A stretch of DNA of 38,010 nt, from NCBI RefSeq assembly GCF_000420245.1, contig NZ_ATUO01000014.1, forward strand, positions 1 to 38,010. The letters are read 5' to 3'. A program made the position numbers and the translations under genes. This DNA is from Psychromonas hadalis ATCC BAA-638 (GTDB taxonomy: Bacteria > Pseudomonadota > Gammaproteobacteria > Enterobacterales > Psychromonadaceae). Shown in pieces: positions 1 to 8,016 of this stretch. Under the pieces are notes generated by a model that did not search any database, was not told the DNA's origin, and saw nothing but the letters and a program-made list of their open reading frames with translations. How positions within the stretch are numbered: position 1 is the stretch's first letter; the number at the start of each line of letters is the position of its first letter.

Positions 1-160
1 GAATCGTTACACAATAACTTGCGCTAAATTGTTTTCAAAAAGCCTTAAGTGACTGGCTATTTTAAAAACAAAATTGCAAGTAATGTTGAAGCCAATCCTA
101 AATGACGGATTTTTTTGAAAACAAAAGCGCAAGTAATTTTGAGGCCGATCCTTAGTGACT
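1..160. repeat. Dispersed palindromic repeat, copy A plus a partial tandem copy
   Basis: Bases 1-102 are an inverted copy of 25421-25522, with about 6 mismatches in 102 bases by eye. Bases 112-157 repeat the distal half of the unit (the part containing GCAAGTAAT and GCCAATCC) at roughly 80% identity. The unit is itself an imperfect palindrome: ATAACTTGCG near one end mirrors GCAAGTAAT near the other, and GCCTTAA..TGACTGGC forms an inner stem. It has no coding content and behaves like a small non-autonomous interspersed element. It may extend beyond the window edge. Confidence 0.8.
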
Positions 161-164
161 GTTA

Positions 165-195
165 AAGCAATAATATCATGATGATACTATTGCTT
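165..195 (-). terminator. Putative hairpin terminator downstream of trhO
   Basis: AAGCAATAATATCAT (165-179) and ATGATACTATTGCTT (181-195) are inverted repeats with a single mismatch. They lie 20 bases past the trhO stop codon. The uridine tract on the minus strand is poor (TTTAACAG), so termination efficiency is uncertain. Confidence 0.45.
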
Positions 196-214
196 CATTT
201 AAACTGAACTTATT

Positions 215-1195
215 TTAGTTTTTAGCGCGTTGTACCGCTTTAAGTGCCTTTTTTTGAGTTCTGTTTTTTTCTAATTGCACTAAAGCATCACTACCGATAT
301 GTGCTTGACCACGCAGTGTTGCCAAATGCATCTGCTTTTCTCGCTCTGCAAAACGGTGTTTTTGAGCCTCGGTAATGGAATCAAAACATTGATGGCATGA
401 GATGCCTTTAATGTATTTATCAGATTTTTTATCTTCTTCAGTAATCGGTAAACGGCAGCCATGACATTGATCATATTGCCCTTTTTTTAACTGATGATTA
501 ACAGAAACACGATTATCAAAAACAAAACATTCCCCTTTCCACATCGTTTGTGCCTCGGGTACTTCTTCAAGGTACTTCAGTACACCACCTTCAAGGTGAT
601 AAACCTCATCGAAGCCTTGCTCTTTTAAGTAAGCAGTCGATTTTTCACAGCGGATACCACCAGTACAAAACATAGCGATTTTTTTATGTTTTTTAGGATC
701 GAGATTTTCTTTCACATAAGCGGGAAACTCACGAAAAGAGGTGGTTTTGGGATCAACCGCATTTTCAAAAGTACCAATGCTGATCTCATAATCGTTACGT
801 GTATCAATCAGTAAGACGTCGGGATCGCTAATCAGCGCATTCCAATCTTGTGGTTTTACATAACTGCCTACCGTGTGGCGCGGATCAATGCCCTGCACAC
901 CCATGGTCACAATCTCTTTTTTTAGTTTTACTTTAGTGCGGTAGAATGGGTTGTCTACATCATAAGACTCTTTGGTGGTTAATGCCTGTAAACGCGGATC
1001 TGACTTTAACCAGCTAATGACATTATCGATCCCTTCACGGGAGCCTGCGATAGTGCCGTTGATCCCTTCACTGGCCAGCAATAACGTCCCTTTTACCTCA
1101 TTATTTTTCATAATAGTTAATAACGGAGATTGAATCTCTTGATAGTTATCAAGTGCGACAAAACGGTATAACGCACAAACGATGATATTTGACAT
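215..1195 (-). CDS. trhO: tRNA uridine(34) hydroxylase TrhO (rhodanese domain)
   Basis: This 326-residue protein matches the TrhO/YceA family, which hydroxylates U34 of certain tRNAs in an oxygen-dependent step on the way to 5-(carboxy)methoxyuridine. An N-terminal acylphosphatase-like domain (about 1-95, with ASEGINGT) is followed by a rhodanese domain. The active-site loop CTGGIRC spans 177-183, with the expected catalytic cysteine at 177. Two CxxC pairs near the C terminus (CHGC and CHQC) look like a metal-binding site, as is usual in this family. GAGGA lies six bases before the ATG and supports the start. It is a cytosolic housekeeping gene and appears monocistronic. Confidence 0.95.
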   Translation of the reverse strand: MSNIIVCALYRFVALDNYQEIQSPLLTIMKNNEVKGTLLLASEGINGTIAGSREGIDNVISWLKSDPRLQALTTKESYDVDNPFYRTKVKLKKEIVTMGVQGIDPRHTVGSYVKPQDWNALISDPDVLLIDTRNDYEISIGTFENAVDPKTTSFREFPAYVKENLDPKKHKKIAMFCTGGIRCEKSTAYLKEQGFDEVYHLEGGVLKYLEEVPEAQTMWKGECFVFDNRVSVNHQLKKGQYDQCHGCRLPITEEDKKSDKYIKGISCHQCFDSITEAQKHRFAEREKQMHLATLRGQAHIGSDALVQLEKNRTQKKALKAVQRAKN

Positions 1196-1330
1196 GGTAT
1201 TTCCTCAGATTGCTAACTGGAACGTAAATCCAGCGCTTTAAATAAGGCGGTATTATATTGAGTGATTTATGAACACACAACTCATGAATTTAACAGTGAA
1301 GTAACAAATAGGTAACAAGATTGTGAAGTG

Positions 1331-1351
1331 GCTGATGCATCGCATCAGCCT
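1331..1351. other. Perfect 9-bp hairpin after the peptidase gene
   Basis: GGCTGATGC-ATC-GCATCAGCC is a perfect inverted repeat just past the stop codon of the minus-strand peptidase gene. No uridine run follows on either strand, so it may protect the mRNA end rather than act as an intrinsic terminator. Confidence 0.4.
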
Positions 1352-1364
1352 GATAGGTTAAAGG

Positions 1365-2861
1365 CTAAAATGTGCCTGGTGGATTTTGTTGAGCTGGGTG
1401 GTTGAATATTTTAGTCATTTTTCTTTGCTTGTTAGTATTTATATCACAACTTGCATCTGCAATTTTGACCGTTGGATCAAGTAAATAGCCAGTGGTATAT
1501 TGATCAACGCAGCGGATGTTGGTGTAACTAAATGCATGGCTCACTAAGTTCTTAACAGTGATCACTGTCGCTAAATCACCAAAGCTATTGGCCATCTCGG
1601 TTGTCCATTGGTAAGGTGTGGCGGTGTCATATTGTCCACCAATAATAAGTATCTGCTGGCCCGATAAAATATCTTGCATGGACTTAACATGATCGATAGG
1701 GTCGCGTTTAGGTTGCCAGTTTGCGCACATTGCAGAGTACTTCCACATGTATGCCCCATATAACATCGATTGTTGTTCAAATTCAGGCAGACTAGCATTT
1801 ATCTCTGACTGTGTTAATCCGATTGATTCATCGGTACATACAACGGCGGTGAAAACTTGATTGAATCGTAGATCATCTGCAGTGTATTCACTAGATGACA
1901 TGCTGTTAAGTTTATTAATCAGTGGTTCTGCTTTATCGTCATCAAGCAATGTGATGAGTTCATTTTTTATTTCAGCCCAGTCACCCCAAGCCTCTCTGCT
2001 GACCGTATGAGTTAATGTTGTACTGATGTTTGCCATAGAGAGGTGCGAACCATCATTAGCTGTATATTCATTCGCATTATAGAAATGGCTAATGACTGCT
2101 TCATAGCTTTGTTTTTGTTGTGGATTAAAATCTAAGCGATAATTTGCGATCAAATCATTACCTGCTGTAGACGCTTTTTTAAGGTCAATAAAGTTGTCTG
2201 AAACAGGTGGCATGGGGGAATCTAAAACCATCGCGCGTACATTTTCAGGGAAATATTTAGCATATAAAGACCCTAGGCGTGTGCCATAAGAGTAACTAAA
2301 GAAACTAATTGTTTCTTCACCTAATGCCTTTCGTAATTCATTCATATCTTTGACAATGGTATTACTACCCATATAAGGCGCGACTTGTGTAAGCGTATCA
2401 TCACAATTACCTGTCGTAGCTGCGAGTGCAATCGCGCAATCCGTCAGTTCAGTTGCAAAAGCACTTTTACCTGTACCGCGTGGATCTAAGGCCACAATAT
2501 CAAAGTGTTGTAATATTTCATCGGGAAAATCATGGGTGATCATACGTGATGCACCCTGTACTGCTTCACCACCTGGCCCGCCAAAATTAACCATTAAAAT
2601 ACCGATACGGTTATCGGTATCTGATGCTTTATGAATGGCATAGTGCACTTCAACCGTTTCAGCATCTGCTTGGTAATAATCTTTAGGAACCGTTAACATT
2701 TTACAAAACATATTATCCGGGCAAGCGGGGATGATACGCTCCCATTGACTCCCTTCTTTATCAGTTGAGTCGGTTGCTGAATAGCTATCGCCTCCACCGC
2801 CTCCTCCACCACAGCCAAATAAAATAGTCGATAGGGACAAAGCAAGTATTGAACGGTACAT
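1365..2861 (-). CDS. Alpha/beta-hydrolase lipoprotein, tripeptidyl/prolyl aminopeptidase-like
   Basis: The 498-residue protein has a lipoprotein signal with lipobox LFGC (Cys17), followed by a flexible Gly-rich stretch and Ser/Asp-rich linker, so it should be membrane-anchored outside the cytoplasm. The hydrolase body has GGPGG (93-97, oxyanion region of the peptidase S33 family), DPRGTG (125-130) and the nucleophile elbow SYSYG (Ser190). The C terminus carries GGQYDTATP (acid) and VSHAF (histidine). This layout fits the secreted S33 peptidases that remove N-terminal peptides or amino acids. The actual substrate is not evident. AAAGGA lies five bases before the ATG. No functional link with its neighbours is apparent. 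Confidence 0.85.
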   Translation of the reverse strand: MYRSILALSLSTILFGCGGGGGGGDSYSATDSTDKEGSQWERIIPACPDNMFCKMLTVPKDYYQADAETVEVHYAIHKASDTDNRIGILMVNFGGPGGEAVQGASRMITHDFPDEILQHFDIVALDPRGTGKSAFATELTDCAIALAATTGNCDDTLTQVAPYMGSNTIVKDMNELRKALGEETISFFSYSYGTRLGSLYAKYFPENVRAMVLDSPMPPVSDNFIDLKKASTAGNDLIANYRLDFNPQQKQSYEAVISHFYNANEYTANDGSHLSMANISTTLTHTVSREAWGDWAEIKNELITLLDDDKAEPLINKLNSMSSSEYTADDLRFNQVFTAVVCTDESIGLTQSEINASLPEFEQQSMLYGAYMWKYSAMCANWQPKRDPIDHVKSMQDILSGQQILIIGGQYDTATPYQWTTEMANSFGDLATVITVKNLVSHAFSYTNIRCVDQYTTGYLLDPTVKIADASCDINTNKQRKMTKIFNHPAQQNPPGTF

Positions 2862-2990
2862 AATAATCCTTTATTAAGTCAGAGAGTTTAATTTCCATTC
2901 ATATTATCATCTTTAAGTCACCTGCATATTTATTTTTAAGTGTTTTATGTTCTTAAATAGACAAATTAAATACTTAGTCAAAAAAACATC

Positions 2991-3983
2991 CTAACACCCG
3001 CAAATATTGAATTTAATAAGTGTTTTTTCTGTTTGTTGTGCCTCACGCAAAAACGCTATTTTCTGATCGAAATAATGTTCATCTAACCAACCCTTAGCAA
3101 TTGCAATATCAATATGTAACCCCATTAACCAAAGTTGGCGAATGGAGACCAATATGTCTACCATTGCTAAGTCGTTGTTATTAAGAGGACGATATTGTAA
3201 GTAACGTTGTAAAAACGCTTGCCATATCTCATCCTCTTTTTTATCTTGTTTTAATGCCCATTTAAACACCGCTAAATCATAAACACGTAGTCCAAAACCA
3301 CAGCAATCAAAGTCAAAAAAAGCGAGTTTATTGCCATCATAGTGTGCGTTTCCACCGTGTAAATCACCGTGACAAAAACCAAGGTCTTGTGATTCATTGA
3401 GTGCTTGTTGTAGGTGCAAAGAAGCGGTTTTTGCATAGTTTGAAATAAACGCCCAATCATCACCTCTTTCTTTTAAAAAGGGTTTTATTCGTTGCAGTGG
3501 CTCGGTAATTAAATGCTTAACATCTAATTTAAAACGCTGAAATTCACTACTGAATTGTTTCGATGCAAGGTGAAGTTGAGCCATATATTTCCCATATAAG
3601 GCTGCATTTTCAGTGCTGTTGAATTTAAGCTCTTTGCCTTGAATATAACGAGTTAATATCGCGTAGCGTAACCCCTCAGGCGCATTGATACTGACAATAT
3701 ACTCTCCGTTGTGGGTGACCATCGGATAAGCAACATATAGTCCCTTTTTTTGCACGTGAAGCAACGCATCTAACTCGAATTTTATCTCCTCTAATGTTCG
3801 CCAGTTATGGCGATAAATGCGTAATAAAAAAGTGTCTGAAGTGGTTATTACTTTGTAAGAATCATTTAATCCTTGGCACCAAAACTCACAATGTAGGACA
3901 TTAAGGATTTTAAATTGTGGAATAATTTCTTTTAATAGTGCATTGGCGCTGGTCACAGAATAGCTAACAGGTAGTTGGCGCAT
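2991..3983 (-). CDS. APH-family phosphotransferase (protein/small-molecule kinase fold)
   Basis: This 330-residue cytosolic protein belongs to the aminoglycoside phosphotransferase/choline kinase-like superfamily. The catalytic loop HGDLHGGN is at 205-212 and the metal-binding DFD is at 224-226. The N-terminal lobe has a degenerate nucleotide-binding strand (GLNDSYKV, then TFLLRIYRH). Its length matches the stress-response kinase SrkA and homoserine-kinase-type relatives, but the sequence does not clearly assign it to either, and the phosphate acceptor is unknown. AAGGA lies six bases before the ATG. It is separated from both flanking genes and is probably transcribed alone. Confidence 0.8.
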   Translation of the reverse strand: MRQLPVSYSVTSANALLKEIIPQFKILNVLHCEFWCQGLNDSYKVITTSDTFLLRIYRHNWRTLEEIKFELDALLHVQKKGLYVAYPMVTHNGEYIVSINAPEGLRYAILTRYIQGKELKFNSTENAALYGKYMAQLHLASKQFSSEFQRFKLDVKHLITEPLQRIKPFLKERGDDWAFISNYAKTASLHLQQALNESQDLGFCHGDLHGGNAHYDGNKLAFFDFDCCGFGLRVYDLAVFKWALKQDKKEDEIWQAFLQRYLQYRPLNNNDLAMVDILVSIRQLWLMGLHIDIAIAKGWLDEHYFDQKIAFLREAQQTEKTLIKFNICGC

Positions 3984-4086
3984 CAGATTTCCTTTGAATT
4001 GAGACTCTTTTTAGGCATGAGTTGCGACAAAATCGTTATTATATACAAATGGAGGGAAGTAGTAAGGATGATTAAATTAGGGATAA

Positions 4087-4121
4087 TAAAAAAATGCCAA
4101 GGTACCTATACGTTGGCATTC
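4087..4121 (-). terminator. Rho-independent terminator of the OmpA-like gene
   Basis: On the minus strand ATGCCAA pairs with TTGGCAT (positions 4113-4119 and 4094-4100), followed by six to seven uridines. It sits 25 bases downstream of the OmpA-like stop codon. Confidence 0.85.
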
Positions 4122-4145
4122 AGATTTTATGATTTATGACTGAAC

Positions 4146-5207
4146 TTATTTTTTAGTGACAAAAAACGAGGGTGAGAAAACAGATACACGACGGTTTTTT
4201 GCTTGGCCTTCTTTGGTTTGGTTATCTGCAATTGGTGCTAATTCACCTTTTCCTGAGTAGGTAATACGATCAGGGTTGATGGAGAACTCTTTTATTAAGT
4301 AATCACTTAATGCTTTAGCGCGTTGCTCTGAAAGCTTTTGATTACTTGCTTCAGGGCCACTTGAATCGGTATGTCCAACAGCAACAATTGTTGCTTTAGG
4401 GTGCTCTGTTAAGTGTTTAATGATGGGTTGTAATTGTTCAATTGATGCTGCAGAAAGAGTATTACTTTGAGAGTCAAAATAAACTTCTGCTGTTTGGTGA
4501 ATAATTTCAATCGCTTCTTCTTTTATTTTCTCTACGGCAGGTGCAATAATAGTGGCCTCTATTTCTTCAGCAATAGGTTCCTCTTTTGTTACCTTAGGTT
4601 TTTCAGTGATGGGTGCATCTTTAACGATAACATTCTCACTTTTACCCCAGCTATAGACCAATCCAAGTGCGACTAAGTGAGTATCCCAACCAGACGTATA
4701 GGCTTCATCATTTAACGTTAGGTTGTGGTAAAATTGGTATTCTAAGCGCGCAGAAAGATTCGAGCTAAAGTGGTGTTCGATACCTAGCCCTAGTGTGCCA
4801 TCAATATCTTTTTCTTTGAGCCCTGAAAGCTGTTTCTTGCCTTCGGTTTTATATGCAAAACCACCCGCTTTAACAAATAGGTCTAATGATTTACTGGCTT
4901 GCCAAGTAAATTTACCAACGAGCTCTAGTGACTCATTAGTGATGTTCGCGTGATCACCTATTTCAACTTTTCCTAAATAGGTATAGCCAGTTTCTAAAGC
5001 AAACCAATTATTGATGTTGTAACCTAAAAATAATCCACCAGCCAAATTCTTATTATCAATATCTGCATTTTGAAATTGGTTTTGCTCAAAATCACTATAG
5101 TGTGTCGCTCCAATTCTAGCCCCCGCATACCAAGTGTTATCAAGGTCATTTGCTACTGAACTTCCTGCAAACAATAGCGCACCTAAAACAGCAATTTTTT
5201 TATTCAT
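4146..5207 (-). CDS. OmpA family outer-membrane protein
   Basis: The protein of about 353 residues has a signal peptide (MNKKIAVLGALLFAGSSVA) and an N-terminal eight-stranded barrel typical of OmpA (roughly residues 22-190, with WYAGARIG and FALETGYTYLG). A charged Pro/Glu linker follows, then a C-terminal OmpA/MotB peptidoglycan-binding domain (VYFDSQSNTL, GHTDSSG, RITYSGKGE, NRRVSV). The role inferred from the family is outer-membrane anchoring to peptidoglycan. Two in-frame ATGs exist. The upstream one at 5216 touches its AAGG with no spacing, while the ATG at 5207 has AAGGA eight bases ahead, so 5207 is preferred. A strong terminator follows, and a stem-loop lies in the leader. Confidence 0.92.
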   Translation of the reverse strand: MNKKIAVLGALLFAGSSVANDLDNTWYAGARIGATHYSDFEQNQFQNADIDNKNLAGGLFLGYNINNWFALETGYTYLGKVEIGDHANITNESLELVGKFTWQASKSLDLFVKAGGFAYKTEGKKQLSGLKEKDIDGTLGLGIEHHFSSNLSARLEYQFYHNLTLNDEAYTSGWDTHLVALGLVYSWGKSENVIVKDAPITEKPKVTKEEPIAEEIEATIIAPAVEKIKEEAIEIIHQTAEVYFDSQSNTLSAASIEQLQPIIKHLTEHPKATIVAVGHTDSSGPEASNQKLSEQRAKALSDYLIKEFSINPDRITYSGKGELAPIADNQTKEGQAKNRRVSVFSPSFFVTKK

Positions 5208-5242
5208 TTTATTCATCCTTTTTTTAGATTAATATCTAGTGC

Positions 5243-5265
5243 AATTTATGGGTGCTCCATAAATT
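5243..5265. promoter_or_regulatory. Stem-loop in the OmpA-like 5' leader region
   Basis: AATTTATGG (5243-5251) and CCATAAATT (5257-5265) form a perfect 9-bp stem around a 5-base loop, 36 bases upstream of the preferred start codon at 5207. It could stabilise the transcript, as 5' hairpins do in enterobacterial ompA mRNA, or be a dyad operator. The sequence alone does not decide between these. Confidence 0.5.
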
Positions 5266-5379
5266 TTTATCACATATAAAGCAAGACATTACTTCATTTT
5301 CTTCATTTTTGATAGTAAGTTAGTTTCTCTTCTGTTTTTCCTGTTAACCTTTGATACTGGTACACCAACGAGCTAATTA

Positions 5380-5982
5380 ATGAACTACCTTGCCCACTTA
5401 CATATTGCTGAACATACACAAACCAGTTTATTGGGGAATTTTCTCGGTGATTTTGTAAAAGGTAACCCCGATGGATTATTTAACCTAGAAGTGGTGAAAG
5501 GGATACGTTTGCACCGTTTTGTAGACAGTTATACTGACAGTCACCCGTTAGTAAAGTCGGTTAAACCCCTGTTTAAAAAAGAGTTGCGTCGATTTTCTCC
5601 GATCACGTTAGATATGTTTTGGGATCATTGTTTGGCGAAACACTGGCATAAATTTCATGAATATTCATTGGTGGATTTTTCGTCACAAGCGCAAGTGATG
5701 ATAAGCCAAGAAACAGCGCTGTTATCACAACCATTACCGGCAAGGTTTGAAAAAGTATCACGCTTAGTTTGGCAAGGTCGGTGGTTTGAGCATTATAGAG
5801 ACATTAAAAATATAGAGTTCGCTTTGCAACGCATCGCGTCACGGAGTCCACGTATCGCACCATTAGCGGGTACTTTTGAAACATTAATTACGCATTACGA
5901 TCAGTTAAGTGATACGTTCTTTGAGTTGTATCCTGACGTACTCGTTGCTGTGATGGCACAAACAAAAAAGGAGACAAAATAG
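5380..5982 (+). CDS. acpH: Acyl carrier protein phosphodiesterase AcpH
   Basis: This 200-residue protein matches AcpH (YajB), which hydrolyses the 4'-phosphopantetheine arm from holo-ACP. Recognisable features are the N-terminal MNYLAHLH, the LLGNFLGDFVKG segment, the HRFVDSYTDSHP metal-binding segment and FWDHCLAKHW. These conserved His/Asp residues belong to an HD-like metal centre in the family. The Shine-Dalgarno site is weak (ACGAG, 5368-5372). It is divergent from the OmpA-like gene and its stop codon lies in the loop of the following terminator hairpin. Confidence 0.9.
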   Translation: MNYLAHLHIAEHTQTSLLGNFLGDFVKGNPDGLFNLEVVKGIRLHRFVDSYTDSHPLVKSVKPLFKKELRRFSPITLDMFWDHCLAKHWHKFHEYSLVDFSSQAQVMISQETALLSQPLPARFEKVSRLVWQGRWFEHYRDIKNIEFALQRIASRSPRIAPLAGTFETLITHYDQLSDTFFELYPDVLVAVMAQTKKETK

Positions 5983-5992
5983 TCTCCTTATT
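5961..5992. terminator. Bidirectional terminator between acpH and the phosphoribosyltransferase gene
   Basis: AAGGAGAC (5968-5975) pairs with GTCTCCTT (5982-5989). The minus-strand product ends in a run of six uridines, making it a good terminator for the phosphoribosyltransferase gene. On the plus strand the tract is weaker. The acpH stop codon overlaps the loop. Confidence 0.75.
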
Positions 5993-6014
5993 GTATCAAT
6001 TTAATTTATTGAAT

Positions 6015-6578
6015 TTAATCTTTAAACAAGTGCTTAATGTTTTCAAGATCACTCTTGCCATTAAGAATCTCTTCAATACTTAAACCAGACACTTCATGCG
6101 GAAAGACTAACCACTCTTCTGATTCATGAATATAATAATCTGGCACCATCTCAACCGCTTTATTTTTCGGTTTGTAATAAGGGGTTGCGATACGCACGTC
6201 ACGTGGCATGTTGAGGCGCATTAATTCGGTTAACTTTTCTTTTAATGCCACCACACTACGACCAGAATCAAACACATCATCAACGATTAATAAGCCGTCA
6301 TCAGCATTGGCATTTTCAATAATGTAATGTAAACCATGCACTTTGATGGTTTTACTCTGCTTGCCAATGCCGTAATAAGAGGAAGTACGCACTGCAATAT
6401 GGTCTGTTTCTACCTTTTTGAAATCAAAGTATTCTTGTACAGCGATACCGATCGGTGCACCCCCACGCCAAATACCAACAATAAATTGTGGACGGAAACC
6501 ACTTTCATAAACTTGTGCCGCTAAGCGAAATGAATCTTCCAGTAGTGTTTTCGCGGTGATAAATACTTTGTCTGACAT
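6015..6578 (-). CDS. Purine-type phosphoribosyltransferase
   Basis: The 187-residue protein has a type I phosphoribosyltransferase fold. The PRPP-binding motif LLIVDDVFDSGRS spans 96-108, and the pyrophosphate loop is IWRGGAPI near 36-43. Overall length and the FPHEVSG segment resemble bacterial hypoxanthine/xanthine phosphoribosyltransferases, which salvage purine bases in the cytosol. Which base is preferred cannot be told from the sequence. AGGAGG lies five bases before the ATG. It converges on acpH with a shared terminator and is divergent from the next gene. Confidence 0.8.
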   Translation of the reverse strand: MSDKVFITAKTLLEDSFRLAAQVYESGFRPQFIVGIWRGGAPIGIAVQEYFDFKKVETDHIAVRTSSYYGIGKQSKTIKVHGLHYIIENANADDGLLIVDDVFDSGRSVVALKEKLTELMRLNMPRDVRIATPYYKPKNKAVEMVPDYYIHESEEWLVFPHEVSGLSIEEILNGKSDLENIKHLFKD

Positions 6579-6721
6579 AGTGCCTCCTGTTAATTGTGCG
6601 CAAAGTCTAGACTAACGTCACAAAAATACAATGACTAATATCAATCCTCTGCACTATTGAAGTTTAGCGCAAGAAGTAGGTTAAACTGATTATCTCTTTT
6701 ATGTGTATTTCAAGGAATTTA

Positions 6722-7369
6722 ATGTCCACTTCGGTTCCCTATGATCGTTTTGCTCAAGTGCAGTTAAAATTGCAAACGTTATTAAAAGAGACGGTCACCA
6801 GTACCCTGTTAGAAAATCGCATTCCCGTCTCTGTGGCAGATAAGTTAGCGCGACAAGTGGCTAATAATCTCGATTTAGCCCACTTTTATGACATTATTGA
6901 ACAGAATATTCAAGATACTCGCTTCCCTAAACAACGTGTTTTAGATCGTACCATTGTGCATATGTTTGAAATTTTATATCGTAGTGTCAATGTCCCTTTA
7001 TCTGCAAAAGATGCCACTAATGAGAAAGAGTTCTTTAGTATTGTACCTCGTGGTGAATGCTTGGATCTGTTTCTACAGTTAGTTAAAGAGTACTGCATGG
7101 GAGATGCTGAGATAGAGAAACATACTCAGCAGATAGAGCCAATGATTGAGGAAAATTGTAATGATAATACGATTGATTGGGAAGCTATCTATGCCAGTGC
7201 AAATTTTAAGGTTTATTTAGAGGGGTTATTAAAGCTTATTTTAAGCCGTTTACGTAAAGATCAAAAACCTATTCCCGCCCTTGAAAATAAGATGCCACTT
7301 AAATACCAACCTTATCGCATTAACTCTTTTTTAAATCAGGTCTGTTTAATGTGGGAAAAAAAGCAATAA
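6722..7369 (+). CDS. Uncharacterised cytosolic protein
   Basis: I do not recognise this protein of about 215 residues. It has no signal peptide or membrane segment and looks predominantly alpha-helical. It is rich in charged residues, with a Glu-rich central part (about 120-150) and a Lys/Arg-rich segment near SRLRKDQKPIP. An upstream in-frame ATG exists at 6701, but AAGGA (6712-6716) lies five bases before the ATG at 6722, which is therefore chosen. It converges on the TetR gene with only eight bases between the stops, and its last codons overlap that gene's terminator hairpin. Confidence 0.7.
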   Translation: MSTSVPYDRFAQVQLKLQTLLKETVTSTLLENRIPVSVADKLARQVANNLDLAHFYDIIEQNIQDTRFPKQRVLDRTIVHMFEILYRSVNVPLSAKDATNEKEFFSIVPRGECLDLFLQLVKEYCMGDAEIEKHTQQIEPMIEENCNDNTIDWEAIYASANFKVYLEGLLKLILSRLRKDQKPIPALENKMPLKYQPYRINSFLNQVCLMWEKKQ

Positions 7370-7386
7370 ACTCACGTTTATCGCTT
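7355..7386 (-). terminator. Terminator overlapping the convergent stop codons
   Basis: AAGCAATAAAC (7361-7371) pairs with GTTTATCGCTT (7376-7386) with one mismatch around TCAC. Minus-strand RNA then runs into seven uridines (the A tract before 7361). It ends the TetR transcript while lying in the coding 3' end of the opposing gene. Confidence 0.65.
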
Positions 7387-7953
7387 AAAGCGCAACAAAT
7401 TTTCTACGCAAGCAGTGGCATCTAATGCGCTATTTGTGTCGCCTTGTACTAATGCTTGGTTGATCACCCCCTCTTTTAATAGACAGAGGGTATTAACAAG
7501 AAACTGATTTTTTTCAGGGTTTTGTTCAAAAGCGTTAATATGCGTTTGGATGATGTTTTTTATCGCTTCTTTGTGAGATTGGCAGGTGGCATAAACAAGT
7601 TGGTTTGATTGTCCGTATTCAGCACAACTATTATTAAAATAATCACCTCTAAAGTTACCTAAGGTGGTATCTCGATGATTGATAAAATCATCTAATAGCT
7701 CAAACAGTGCTAACAGTGCATCTTTACCAATTTCAGCTTGCTCAAGTTTAAATTTAAGGTGAGTGAGTTCTAACTGATCGCGGTAGATAAGGGTGGCAAT
7801 AATTAACTCATCTTTACTAACAAAATGGTTGTAGAGGGTCTTTTTGGCAATCGATGCTGTTTTGATTATCTCATTAATGCCCACAGCATGAATTCCTTTT
7901 TGATAAAACAGTGAAAAGGCGACTTCGATAATGTGACGTTTTTTGTTATTCAT
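7378..7953 (-). CDS. TetR/AcrR-family transcriptional repressor
   Basis: The 191-residue protein has the N-terminal TetR helix-turn-helix (residues about 1-55: IIEVAFSLFYQKGIHAV, then GINEIIKTASIAKKTLYNHF and SKDELI). A variable helical ligand-binding C-terminal domain contains Cys residues at NSCAEYG, TCQSH, TLCLL and ACVEN. It is transcribed divergently from the oxidoreductase-glycosyltransferase pair, with 63 bases between starts. A TAGACC-type dyad in that gap, close to the start of the pair, is the probable operator. NemR/AcuR-type TetR regulators use dyads of that type. The Shine-Dalgarno site is weak (GAGAG). The ligand is unknown; the cysteines leave electrophile sensing possible. Confidence 0.88.
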   Translation of the reverse strand: MNNKKRHIIEVAFSLFYQKGIHAVGINEIIKTASIAKKTLYNHFVSKDELIIATLIYRDQLELTHLKFKLEQAEIGKDALLALFELLDDFINHRDTTLGNFRGDYFNNSCAEYGQSNQLVYATCQSHKEAIKNIIQTHINAFEQNPEKNQFLVNTLCLLKEGVINQALVQGDTNSALDATACVENLLRFKR

Positions 7954-7986
7954 ATTAAACTACTCTCAATTGATATTTATTAACTA

Positions 7987-8002
7987 TAGACCAACTTGTC
8001 TA
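7987..8002. promoter_or_regulatory. Probable TetR-family operator dyad
   Basis: TAGACCAACTTGTCTA is an inverted repeat (TAGAC..GTCTA) in the 63-base divergent gap between the TetR gene and the oxidoreductase gene. NemR- and AcuR-type TetR proteins bind TAGACC-N4-GGTCTA dyads, and this site matches that pattern at all but one position. It lies directly before the Shine-Dalgarno site of the oxidoreductase gene, a position suited to repression. Confidence 0.65.
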
Positions 8003-8016
8003 CTAAGGGCTAATTG

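Noticed and set aside
3870-3890. TTGGCACC on the plus strand as a possible sigma-54 promoter
   Set aside because: No GC dinucleotide at the required GG-N10 spacing, and it lies inside the APH-family gene.
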